A DNA stretch of 64,000 nt from Rubinisphaera margarita. GTDB lineage: Bacteria; Planctomycetota; Planctomycetia; Planctomycetales; Planctomycetaceae. Below the pieces are notes generated by a model that was not told where the DNA came from, did no database searches, and saw only the letters and a list, made by a program, of their open reading frames with translations. The DNA lies in NCBI RefSeq assembly GCF_022267515.1, contig NZ_JAKFGB010000012.1, positions 806,001 to 870,000 of the forward strand, read 5' to 3'. A program made the position numbers and the translations under genes. Shown one piece after another: positions 36,950 to 45,215 of this stretch (position 1 is the stretch's first letter; each line of letters starts with the position of its first letter).

Positions 36950-38080
36950 TCAGGTCGGATTGAGTTTGCGTTCGATGTAGCGTTCACAGATGCGGTAATA
37001 AGTGACCATCGACTGGATATCAATCCATTCGTCGATTGCATGCAGATTGCCGACCAGCGGGCGGGACAGATTGACGGGAATATTATGGTCTCTGAAGAAA
37101 CGGCTGTCGCTCCCTCCGGAGGCTTTGACGTGCCGGACGGGATTGCCGGTCAGTTCGGTTGTGATCTCCGAAAAGAGCGGGTCTGGATCGAGATGCGTCG
37201 GTTCGGCCGTCATCAGTGGTTCGAACTCGACATCCTCTCCGAGTAGTTCCCGAATTGTGGCGGTCATGCTTTCGAGCGAATGCGGCGGAGGGAATCGCAC
37301 ATCGATTGTCGCTTCAGCCTGATCGGGGATCCGGTTCGGAGTAGTATTCTCAGTGCCGATAATCGTGACGCAGCATGTCGGGAACCAGTGGTTGACCTGT
37401 TCTTCGATCGACTCAGTCGGCCAGTATTGGGCAAAGTGAAGCTTGAGCCGTGTGAGTCGCACCATCAGTTTCTCAACCGCATTCTCGCCGAGCCAGGGGC
37501 GGGCGCCATGAGCTTCGTGTCCGGATTGCCGCACGCGTCCATGAATGACCCCTTTCTCTTCAATGGTGATGTCATTCAGCGAACCCCCATCGGGAATTAT
37601 TGCCTGGCCGCATCGGAGCCCAACGGTTTTGCAGAGATACCGCACCCCGTCGAGTCCGCCGCGCTCTTCATCGGAGGTGATCGCCAGTCCAACCGAGATC
37701 CCGGGATGGCGGGTCTGAAGGGACCGCTGTAATTCAGTCAGAATGGCGATCTGACCTTTCATGTCGCCGCTGCCGGGCCCATAGATGCGACCGTTCTCGA
37801 TCTTCGATCGGTAACAGTTGTGCTGGGAATGTTCGATCACATCGAGATGGCCGCAGAGGAGGATGTCGGGAAATTGAATCCCGTCGGGACGGACGACCAT
37901 CGAGCGATGGTCGTTGATCTCGTAGTAATCGATGCGGACATTGGGCAGGCTGTCGAGATGATGGGCCAGCAGGTCGAAGCAACGTCCCCGCTCTTCCGGA
38001 CGGCTTTCCGTGGAGGGGATCAGAATCAGGTCTCGGGTCAGCGCGGTGAGCCTCGATTTCAATTCATCGTCGTCGATCAT
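36950..38080 (-). CDS. M20 family metallopeptidase/deacylase (ArgE/DapE-like)
   Basis: 376 residues from ATG 38080; the frame extends to 38356 inside the upstream gene without family sequence. Metal and catalytic residues of the M20 family are all visible: LLCGHLDVIEH (His and Asp), GSGDMKGQ (bridging Asp), TSDEERGG (general base Glu and ligand Glu), IIPDGGSLND (ligand Asp) and NLHAIDEWI (final His). It hydrolyses an amide bond, typically an N-acyl amino acid or dipeptide. It follows the ATP-grasp ligase gene, an arrangement that suggests making and unmaking the same amide bond, as in LysX/LysK-type pathways; that link is inference. Confidence 0.88.
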   Translation of the reverse strand: MIDDDELKSRLTALTRDLILIPSTESRPEERGRCFDLLAHHLDSLPNVRIDYYEINDHRSMVVRPDGIQFPDILLCGHLDVIEHSQHNCYRSKIENGRIYGPGSGDMKGQIAILTELQRSLQTRHPGISVGLAITSDEERGGLDGVRYLCKTVGLRCGQAIIPDGGSLNDITIEEKGVIHGRVRQSGHEAHGARPWLGENAVEKLMVRLTRLKLHFAQYWPTESIEEQVNHWFPTCCVTIIGTENTTPNRIPDQAEATIDVRFPPPHSLESMTATIRELLGEDVEFEPLMTAEPTHLDPDPLFSEITTELTGNPVRHVKASGGSDSRFFRDHNIPVNLSRPLVGNLHAIDEWIDIQSMVTYYRICERYIERKLNPT

Positions 38081-38228
38081 CAGCTGGGCCTTCTGTGTCG
38101 TTGCTCGTCGTGTTGTGGCTCTCTCGACGGGAGCGGATCGCTCCTCGGTGTCTCCGCTTGGAAATGAGTCTCTACCTGGAACGCTGCATCTCTTGAAAGG
38201 GATGGTTCCCGTCGTGACGTCCACGATT

Positions 38229-39620
38229 CTAGTCTCGGTCGGCGGTCCATTCGACCGGCAGATCCTGCTCGGCCAACTCCAGGAATCGATGGCATTCCTC
38301 GGTTGTCTGTCCGATGCAGAGGAACTGTCCTTTGTGGACCAGATCATCAGTGCCATAGTTCAGATTGAGTGGGATGATGCCCGCTTTTCTTCCGGGGTGA
38401 AACAGATGCCCGGGGCGTTCAAACATCTGCAGGAGTTCGGTCGATGAGATGGGAATCCTCAGTCGCAGGTTCCGCAGCAGCCACGCTCCCTGAGGGTGAA
38501 AGTGCCGAGCGAGGAGAGACGGGTAAGTCGCTCCGGTGACTCTCGCGTTGATTTCGCAGACATAAACATCGGGCTCCTTCTGCCCTTCCCGTTCAATGAC
38601 CAGCCAGTCGATACTCGCTGTCCCTCGATAGCCCGTGCTGTGCAGCCAGCCGCCGGCGGCTCTGGCCTGTCGCATTGTCTCTTCCCTCAGTCCCGGGAAT
38701 TCATCGAAATACTGCGGCGGCGATTCGTTGCCCTGATGAATGCTGTCATTGCTCAGAATCTGCTCCGTCATATCGTATGCGTAAACGTCGGTGTCGTTGA
38801 CGAAGAGCTGAGTGCTCGGACTGTGAACCGAAGTGACACCGAGGACTTCCGGTTCGAGCCAGCCCTGGACCAGACAGGGGCCTTCATAAAAGAAGTAGTC
38901 CGGCACTTCCGGAAACAACTCGGGTTGATCCAGAGAGCGGAGCCGCAACATGCCGATTCCGGAGGCTCCAATCTGGGAGCGAAGAACGACCGCCCGATAG
39001 CCCCGTTTGGCCAGCTTGCGGGTGCACTCTGGAATTTCTGCCGCGCTGGCAGCCAGTTCGGTGTCAAACGCCGGAAGTCCCTCGCGGATGAGAAACTGAT
39101 GGAGCAGCAGCTTGTTGTTTCCGTCCCGACTCGCCTCCGTCGAGGAGATCGTCGGGGAATTCAGATGCCTCGCGATGTGCGTCAGGGTATCGTCGGTAAC
39201 GTAACCATCGATCCAGAGATTGTCGCCCTCGCCGATTCGCTTCAGGAACGAGGGAAGCGGTCCCTTCTCGCCGGACGCGATTTGTTTTCCGAGCGCCACG
39301 TAGTCTTTGTGCCGTAAAACATGAAGCTGCGGCAGCTTGAGCCCGAGGTCATCGCGGAGGTAACGGCAGTGGACCGGATCGGCTTCTCGTTCGAGAACCA
39401 GGAGGTTGTCCGGATGCTGAAACAGGAGATTCAGAATCGATACCAGCCGCCCACTGTAGGAATCGATCTCGCCGACTTCTTTCCTCAGCGAATCTGTCTG
39501 AGCCTCGTTCCCGTAGAAGAGTCCGAGCAGATTGGCAAAGAATGCGACCCGGCGATTCCACAGCGGCGGGAGCTCGCCATAAGTGTCAATGAATCCGACT
39601 TCTTCAGCGTCTTTCGTCAC
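38229..39620 (-). CDS. ATP-grasp ligase (PGM1-like peptide ligase candidate)
   Basis: About 463 residues from GTG 39620. Longer starts exist (GTG 39632, TTG 39677), but the first part of the longest would be encoded by a perfect hairpin, which suggests untranslated DNA; GAGGA lies 12 bases before GTG 39620. An N-terminal pre-ATP-grasp region is followed by the ATP-grasp core: NNKLLLHQFLIREGLPAFDT, KRGYRAVVLRSQIGASGIGM, then the metal-binding end YVCEINARVTGATYPSLLA, where the E-x-N pair coordinates Mg. It would join a carboxylate to an amine with ATP. The match to peptide ligases of the PGM1 type is by eye; carboxylate-amine ligase is the safer call. Confidence 0.75.
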   Translation of the reverse strand: MTKDAEEVGFIDTYGELPPLWNRRVAFFANLLGLFYGNEAQTDSLRKEVGEIDSYSGRLVSILNLLFQHPDNLLVLEREADPVHCRYLRDDLGLKLPQLHVLRHKDYVALGKQIASGEKGPLPSFLKRIGEGDNLWIDGYVTDDTLTHIARHLNSPTISSTEASRDGNNKLLLHQFLIREGLPAFDTELAASAAEIPECTRKLAKRGYRAVVLRSQIGASGIGMLRLRSLDQPELFPEVPDYFFYEGPCLVQGWLEPEVLGVTSVHSPSTQLFVNDTDVYAYDMTEQILSNDSIHQGNESPPQYFDEFPGLREETMRQARAAGGWLHSTGYRGTASIDWLVIEREGQKEPDVYVCEINARVTGATYPSLLARHFHPQGAWLLRNLRLRIPISSTELLQMFERPGHLFHPGRKAGIIPLNLNYGTDDLVHKGQFLCIGQTTEECHRFLELAEQDLPVEWTADRD

Positions 39621-39652
39621 GGCTGCGGTCACTCCTCGAACTTCGATGCATG

Positions 39653-39672
39653 GGGACGGCTTCCGCCGTCCC
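39653..39672 (-). repeat. perfect GC hairpin between sialidase and ATP-grasp genes
   Basis: GGGACGGC and GCCGTCCC form an eight-base perfect stem with the loop TTCC (39661-39664). It lies downstream of the sialidase-DUF1080 stop and just before the ATP-grasp start. It may be a terminator, a processing signal, or one copy of a dispersed palindromic repeat. There is no T-tract. Confidence 0.5.
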
Positions 39673-39730
39673 GCCAAGTCATTTCAGTTTAGCGACTTCT
39701 CGCACCATGCAAGCTGAGTTCCGCATCGGA

Positions 39731-41659
39731 TCATTTCTGCCTTGCCTGCTCCAGCATTCTGCGGACGCGGTCCTGTTCCTGAGCAAGTGCAGCGGGCGGG
39801 ACGGGCATCGGTTCGAAATCGGGTGAAGCGGCGACCTTCTCCTGCGGAGGAACTGTTCGCCATCTCAAGTTCCGAAACCAGACATCCTGGCCGTGGTCCT
39901 GCAGCCAGAGTTGCCCATCGCGAGCGGACAAATCGCCGCCGCGAATTCGCAGAAGCTCCACATACTTGGCCCAGCGGGGATCGTTGTAGTCGAAGTCGAG
40001 AACCTTCTCTCCGTTGAGCCAGTGCTGAATGACAGAGCCTTTGCAAACGATTCGGGCGGTGTTCCACTCACCGAAAGGACGGGTGGCATCCTTCGAAGGA
40101 GCCATGCAGAAGAACAGCGAAGCCGCCGCCTGTCGTGGGTTCTCTCCATAAGGACTATGAACATTATCGAGGACCTGATACTCAACCTGAGCCGGGCGGT
40201 AATAGACGCCGCTGTTGCAGCCCTTCGAGACCTTCCAGTCAAAACGCAGTTCGAAGTCATCGGGGACCGTGGCGGTTTCGTAATAAAGAGAGCCGCCATT
40301 GCGATAACGGTAGAACGCCCCGTCTTCGATCTTCCAGTTGCCCTCGTGCCTCCAGCCATCGAAGGACTTCCCATCGAAAAGATAGGCAAACCCCAGCTTC
40401 TTCTCTTCGTCGGAGAGCGAATGCGCTGAGGTCGTTGCTTCGGCCTTTTTCCCGGCCAGCGGCCGACTGATCAGCATTTTCAGCTTTGAGTCCTCCGACG
40501 TCAGTTTTCCGGCGAGGATATCTTGTTCCGTGAAACGAGCGAGCAGGATCTCTCCATCTTTGGCGCGGTTACGATCGTAGGAGATGTAGATGGTTCCGTC
40601 AGGAGCCTGGAAGCCGTCGGGATAAGAGATGCCTCGTCGCTCGTCGATGACGAGGCCCCCATCCCATGAGCGCCCATCGTCTTCGGAAAGCCAGGCGGAG
40701 AGCTGGACGCGACCCTGATGGGAATCAATCTTGTCCCCGTGTTTGATCAGGAGCAGACGTCCGGAAGCCAGACGGCGGACATGAAAACGGGCGTTCGGCT
40801 GAGCGATGCCGGAGGGCACGGTGGGCTCCGACCAGGTCGCGCCAAGATCTGTCGATTCGCTCTGCATAATTCCTTTGGCGGTTCGGGCCAGCATCCAGAG
40901 AGAGCCGTCTTCCCGTTCAACGATCATGTGTTCGTGCCAGTCGGGGTTCGGAAAACGAACGCAGCCGCGACGTTCCCAAGTCTCTCCCTTATCGCTTGAT
41001 ACGAAGACATTGGCTCCGCGAAATGGATCAAGTTCGCGGAAGCAGTCTTTGAAGGGACCGAAGCCGTTCCGCTGATCGAGAGAGATTGGCAGCATCCATT
41101 CGCCGTTGGAGAGCACGGTTGGCTTATTGAGCGTGACGCCGTGCCAGATGCGTCGCGGTTCCGACCATTCCGGCGTTTCGGCATCGGGATTCTCACAGAT
41201 CGTGGCCCAGACGCCGGCTCGTCCGTCGAACATGCCGATGGATTGATCGAAGATCAGCCAGAGGCGGCCGAGCGGATCGGTCCAGAGATTGCCGACCAGC
41301 GTGCTGCGATCCATCGGCAGTTTGTCGGAATGAGTATCAATCACGAGCCGAGGCTTCGACCAGGTCTCGCCATTGTCATCGCTCGTGGCGAGGACGAAGA
41401 AAGCTTCCGGGCTGTCGCCGCCCGCAACCCAACAGGCCCACAAACGCCCTCCGGGAGTGCGATCGATCCCGATCGTCATGCCGTAGTCGAGTTGATCGTA
41501 GTCGTACTCGGGCAACGGCGAGGTGTTCAACTCCGGTGTTTCCAGAGCGTAGTCCGCGATTCGTCGCATCTCTTCTACGGACCGGTCTGGTTCCGCAGCT
41601 GTACAAATTTCGGACGTCAGAAATACGAGAGAAGCAAAGAGAGTGAGGTAGCGCATCAT
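39731..41659 (-). CDS. secreted sialidase-like (BNR) protein fused to DUF1080
   Basis: 642 residues. The signal peptide (MRYLTLFASLVFLTSEICTA) starts at ATG 41659 or the next ATG. A six-bladed sialidase-like propeller with several Asp boxes (SDDNGETWS, SSDKGETWE, STDLGATWSE, SEDDGRSWDG) covers about residues 40-400. A DUF1080 domain (about 425-607, FAYLFDGKSFDGWRHEG to WFRNLRWR) follows. Similar planctomycete fusions act on complex glycans. The catalytic Arg triad of true sialidases was not confirmed, so 'exo-glycosidase-like' is safer. It lies 25 bases after the esterase gene on the same strand. Confidence 0.8.
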   Translation of the reverse strand: MMRYLTLFASLVFLTSEICTAAEPDRSVEEMRRIADYALETPELNTSPLPEYDYDQLDYGMTIGIDRTPGGRLWACWVAGGDSPEAFFVLATSDDNGETWSKPRLVIDTHSDKLPMDRSTLVGNLWTDPLGRLWLIFDQSIGMFDGRAGVWATICENPDAETPEWSEPRRIWHGVTLNKPTVLSNGEWMLPISLDQRNGFGPFKDCFRELDPFRGANVFVSSDKGETWERRGCVRFPNPDWHEHMIVEREDGSLWMLARTAKGIMQSESTDLGATWSEPTVPSGIAQPNARFHVRRLASGRLLLIKHGDKIDSHQGRVQLSAWLSEDDGRSWDGGLVIDERRGISYPDGFQAPDGTIYISYDRNRAKDGEILLARFTEQDILAGKLTSEDSKLKMLISRPLAGKKAEATTSAHSLSDEEKKLGFAYLFDGKSFDGWRHEGNWKIEDGAFYRYRNGGSLYYETATVPDDFELRFDWKVSKGCNSGVYYRPAQVEYQVLDNVHSPYGENPRQAAASLFFCMAPSKDATRPFGEWNTARIVCKGSVIQHWLNGEKVLDFDYNDPRWAKYVELLRIRGGDLSARDGQLWLQDHGQDVWFRNLRWRTVPPQEKVAASPDFEPMPVPPAALAQEQDRVRRMLEQARQK

Positions 41660-41684
41660 GGTGTCTTACAATCTTGAGGCGAAT

Positions 41685-42917
41685 TCAGTTCGAGGTGGGT
41701 TCTACATAATCGGAGCTGGCGGTGAGATCGTCGGATTTTACATTAATGAACCAGCCCGAAGTTCCGTCAGGCAGTTCAGCCGACGCAGTCCAGTTCTGGC
41801 CAGACTGCTTCAGCTGAGCCGGTGTCTGCTTCCACTCCCGGTTCCCGGTGAAGCCGGTGTCTGTCGTGGAAACGAGAACGGCAGATGACAGAGATCGGGA
41901 GGTCTGAAAACCGACGGTCACGCGATTGCCATTCTGAGCGGTCTCCGTTTGCCGGATCCACGGAGCTTCATCCTTCACGACGGCCTTCGCGAACGCGTAG
42001 CTGTCCGGCGGATTCCATCCGGCCGGATGCGAGTGGCCCATTCCTGGAATGAGCGAGACCATCCGCGGTCCGGGAGCTGAGCGATAGCACGCAGCCTGTG
42101 CGTCGAGCGGGAAATGGTTATCGAGCGGCCAGGAGAGCCAGAGAACGGGCATCTTCACGCGGTCCATGCGAACCATCGGATCCCAGACCTGACGGTACTG
42201 CTGATTGGGCCCCAGTGCAGCTCCCCAGTGGTTTCCGGCGTTAAACAGACGGCCGCAACCGTAGATGGGGATGGCGAAGGCGAACCGGGAGTCGATTCCG
42301 ATTACAGTGCTCGTCACAACTCCTCCCCAGGAAATGCCGGCCAGGCCAATTTGATCGCCATTGACTTCCGGCAGGGACTGCAGCAGATTCCGAGCGAGAA
42401 CAGCATCGGCGACGGCGTGATAGATCCACTGATCGGCGAGCGGCTGGTCGGCATCCGAGAAAATTCCGAGCCGCTGAGGTCCCGGCCATTCGTGCTGTTC
42501 CCAGCGAGAACCTCGGCGTCCCGGATTCATGGGGACATCCGTCTGGCCTTCGACGTCAATGCTGATCGCCGCAAAGCCATGGGCGTTCCATTTCTCAACC
42601 CATTCCCGGTACGCGGTCCCTCCACCTCCGTGGACCAGGACGATTCCCGGGACTTTCTTCGAGGTGTCTTCAGGCATTCCGAGCCAGGCGAAGACCCGGG
42701 TTTCTTTCCCCTGCCACGGAAGAGCGTCATAGAAAATCGCTCGGACACGTTCCGTTCCTTCGAAGCCCTCTGCTGGATGAACCTGCGGAACGGCACCGAT
42801 CTCTCCCAGTTCAAGCACCCGCTGTCGTTGCTCGGCGAAGTCTCCTGCTGAGGCTGTTAACGAAGCAGCCAGGCAGGTCGCGAAGATAGATAGCACGAAC
42901 AAGAGAGGTTTAGTCAT
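41685..42917 (-). CDS. secreted acetyl-xylan-esterase/dienelactone-hydrolase-like protein
   Basis: 410 residues from ATG 42917, at the start of a signal peptide (MTKPLLFVLSIFATCLAASL). It has an alpha/beta hydrolase fold: oxyanion region VLVHGGGGTAYREWV, nucleophile elbow GISWGG and a late His in GMGHSHPAG. The C-terminal about 90 residues form an extra beta-rich domain with no obvious assignment. It would release acyl groups or hydrolyse esters in the periplasm, fitting glycan breakdown with the sialidase-like product encoded 25 bases downstream. Confidence 0.82.
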   Translation of the reverse strand: MTKPLLFVLSIFATCLAASLTASAGDFAEQRQRVLELGEIGAVPQVHPAEGFEGTERVRAIFYDALPWQGKETRVFAWLGMPEDTSKKVPGIVLVHGGGGTAYREWVEKWNAHGFAAISIDVEGQTDVPMNPGRRGSRWEQHEWPGPQRLGIFSDADQPLADQWIYHAVADAVLARNLLQSLPEVNGDQIGLAGISWGGVVTSTVIGIDSRFAFAIPIYGCGRLFNAGNHWGAALGPNQQYRQVWDPMVRMDRVKMPVLWLSWPLDNHFPLDAQAACYRSAPGPRMVSLIPGMGHSHPAGWNPPDSYAFAKAVVKDEAPWIRQTETAQNGNRVTVGFQTSRSLSSAVLVSTTDTGFTGNREWKQTPAQLKQSGQNWTASAELPDGTSGWFINVKSDDLTASSDYVEPTSN

Positions 42918-42943
42918 TGTTGAACCGCCGACAAAGTGAGAAA

Positions 42944-43843
42944 TCAATTGGAAGTCGCGTCGACTCTAAGACGAAGAGTTTCTTCAAACCAGTTGGAGAC
43001 CTGGTCCCGATAGGGACTTTCGACGAGCGGCCAGCGATCATTGTGTGGGTGACACACGAGATCGTTGGGGATCTCTGGGAAGATTGACCGCATATCGATA
43101 TCGAGAAAGGTGATCTTCGTGAGCGGAATTCGTCCGTTCAGAAAGCTGGCAATCCGGCTGGTGCCTCCATTCTGGCAAATCAGGACCGGGCGATCGCCGA
43201 TTCGTTGTAGGCGCTTCGTTGCGGCTGCCTGATACTGTTCCACCGGCCAGCCCCAATCGGTGCTCTTCCAGCCACGGACACCGTCATAATGATCGTGCGT
43301 GATGAAGCCGGTCCAGAGTTGAGCGATCTCCTCATCGTGCAATCCGATGAAGTTCACCGCGATTGCCCCCCGGGAGAAGCCGCAAAGGAATACGGCCTCA
43401 GGATCCCCGTGATACTCTGCACAGACAGACGGTACAACCTGTTTCGCGTAGTCAACAGTGGCCTCGATATCGCCCCACCACGTGCGTGCGTTTGCCTGAC
43501 GGTCGGGAGAGACGAACGGCAGTGTGACCCAGAGGAATCGCCCCTTCGTCAGCCCGAAGCCGAGTGCGGCGTCTTCCATCTCTCCGGTCGAACCAGCAGC
43601 AGGAAAGTGATTCCCGGTGTACTCCACGATCACGGGCCAGCTGCGATTAGCATCGTCAGTCCAGTCGTTCGGCAGATAGAGCATGTGATGGACGGTTGTG
43701 TCGTCATACTCGTCCAGCGCTACGGCAACTCGTCTGCCGGCCGCCGGAGGCCCTGATTGCGTTTGGGGAAGGCGCAACTCGTCCCCTGTCGCGGCTGATG
43801 TCGCGAATCCAAGCAGCAGGAGAATCAGCCCTCGAACACTCAC
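42944..43843 (-). CDS. secreted alpha/beta hydrolase (esterase-like)
   Basis: 299 residues with a signal peptide (MSVRGLILLLLGFATSAATG). The nucleophile elbow is GFSRGA (FLCGFSRGAIAVNF). An acidic residue and a late His in VCHPHNDRWPL are plausible triad members. The body resembles feruloyl-esterase or depolymerase-like lipases (WPVIVEYTGNHFPAAG). It overlaps the upstream gene by four bases (ATGA) and lies 26 bases before the next esterase. It is the second of three hydrolases in a row; the substrate is unknown. Confidence 0.78.
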   Translation of the reverse strand: MSVRGLILLLLGFATSAATGDELRLPQTQSGPPAAGRRVAVALDEYDDTTVHHMLYLPNDWTDDANRSWPVIVEYTGNHFPAAGSTGEMEDAALGFGLTKGRFLWVTLPFVSPDRQANARTWWGDIEATVDYAKQVVPSVCAEYHGDPEAVFLCGFSRGAIAVNFIGLHDEEIAQLWTGFITHDHYDGVRGWKSTDWGWPVEQYQAAATKRLQRIGDRPVLICQNGGTSRIASFLNGRIPLTKITFLDIDMRSIFPEIPNDLVCHPHNDRWPLVESPYRDQVSNWFEETLRLRVDATSN

Positions 43844-44892
43844 TTCAAATCTTTCTCGCAGTCCGGATCCGTCGGGACGGCGGGGCCGGTCTCATCGACA
43901 GGAGAAGTAAACAGGTATCGCCAGACAGGCTCGTGGAGCATGTCGCCGCTGGCCGTTTTCGCGGCACTTCGTCCCGGTACAACCATCGAATGGGCCCGTC
44001 GGGAATCGTTGTTGACGTCCACGGTTGAGAGCAGCCGGCGTGAGTGGCCGTAGGGAGGCTTCGAATCCTCAACGACCACGAGAGGGCCGAATTCATGAAG
44101 TTCGAGCAGTTCCCAGGAGCGGCAGTAGTGGTCTCCGGTCCATCCACCATCGAGAACATGGGTAAAGCCAAAATAGCGATTGGCGGGTGTCGCCGAAGGA
44201 AACGCCTGCCAGCTTTCGAATTGGTCCCGGGGGCCTGAGAACATCACGACACGGGCCACACTTTGATGTTTGGCGAAGCGGGCCGCGGTGGTGGAACCGT
44301 GAGAAATTCCGCACATGATAACCTGGTCCCATTTGAGGGACGCTTCATCATCCGTCAGAAACTGGTTCCATTGCCCTTGAGGATTCTCGCGAGCCAGCCA
44401 TTTCACGAACTGGAGTGATCGCTCCATCATTCCGTCCGGCTGAGCAATATCCACCAGCGGACTGTGATCCTGTCCCGTTGCTGCTTCGAGTCGAATATCT
44501 CCCAGAGCCTTTCCGCTGTCCCGTTCATCGGCCGGGATGGTTCCGAACCAGCCGTTGGCGTAATGCACCTGAATGGCGTGCAGGCCGTAGCTGCTGAGCC
44601 GGTCGAACAGTCCCTGGTTGTGGCCCATCAGCCAGATAACAAGCTGTCGTCGAGACGCGACGGAGGTATCGACGGCTGCATGCTGGAGATCCGCAGGCTT
44701 CCCCTGATTATCGAAGACGAACCGCAGTTTCGGGTACTCGCGGGCTCGAGAGTCGATCTCGCTGGCGCGGGCCGTGAGGTTGTACTTCTGCGGGCGGGGA
44801 TCGCGAGCTGTCTCCTCGGCGATAAGCTGGAACGCTGGCCCCAGCAGGAACGTGAACAAAATGAATGAGAAGAATTGGACTGACTTTTGCAT
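43840..44892 (-). CDS. secreted BPSS1187-like alpha/beta hydrolase
   Basis: 350 residues with a signal peptide (MQKSVQFFSFILFTFLLGPA). The nucleophile elbow is GISHGS (VIMCGISHGSTTAARFA). The preceding strand/oxyanion region reads LVIWLMGHNQGLFDRLSS. Similarity to the BPSS1187 family is recognised by the 'GISHGS..A' core and the RVVMFSGPRDQF strand. It is the first gene of the hydrolase run on this strand and is coupled by ATGA to the next. No substrate can be assigned. Confidence 0.72.
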   Translation of the reverse strand: MQKSVQFFSFILFTFLLGPAFQLIAEETARDPRPQKYNLTARASEIDSRAREYPKLRFVFDNQGKPADLQHAAVDTSVASRRQLVIWLMGHNQGLFDRLSSYGLHAIQVHYANGWFGTIPADERDSGKALGDIRLEAATGQDHSPLVDIAQPDGMMERSLQFVKWLARENPQGQWNQFLTDDEASLKWDQVIMCGISHGSTTAARFAKHQSVARVVMFSGPRDQFESWQAFPSATPANRYFGFTHVLDGGWTGDHYCRSWELLELHEFGPLVVVEDSKPPYGHSRRLLSTVDVNNDSRRAHSMVVPGRSAAKTASGDMLHEPVWRYLFTSPVDETGPAVPTDPDCEKDLK

Positions 44893-45215
44893 GCTTCGGA
44901 ACTTATGTTTATGGGATCAACTGAAGGAACGCTCAAATCGGTGTTCGCTTATTGTTTCGAGTTTGTCCAGTCTTGAGAAGGGAGGGACAGAAAACGGATC
45001 GAACGCGCGTGGACTGGAGTCCTCGCTGATTGAAGTGACAGCAGAACATCTTGACAACCGTTGGCGCACAGTTCTGATAAATAATCAGTTTGACGACAAA
45101 GGGAAGCTCTTCCCGAAATCGTTGAAGGCCCTGACATTCCGGCGAATTGAATGGCCCGATCGATTTGATCTGACTACAATCCAGGGCCCTGAAAGATTCC
45201 TTAAGGTTATATGCC
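44893..45215. other. divergent intergenic region, hydrolase run / hybrid kinases
   Basis: About 320 bases with no credible gene; the short frames on both strands are chance. On the plus strand TTGACA (45051-45056) is a perfect -35, but the best -10 (GATAAA) is 19 bases away. TACAAT at 45175-45180 is a good -10 without a -35. Either could drive the kinase gene whose GTG start is at 45216. Confidence 0.35.

Noticed and set aside
36922..37041. Longer start for the Gfo/Idh gene
   Set aside because: It would overlap the M20 gene and hide the twin-arginine signal; GAGGA precedes ATG 36921.
38081..38356. Longer start for the M20 gene, overlapping the ATP-grasp gene
   Set aside because: The added 92 residues have no M20 similarity and mostly read antisense-like, Arg/Ser-rich sequence.
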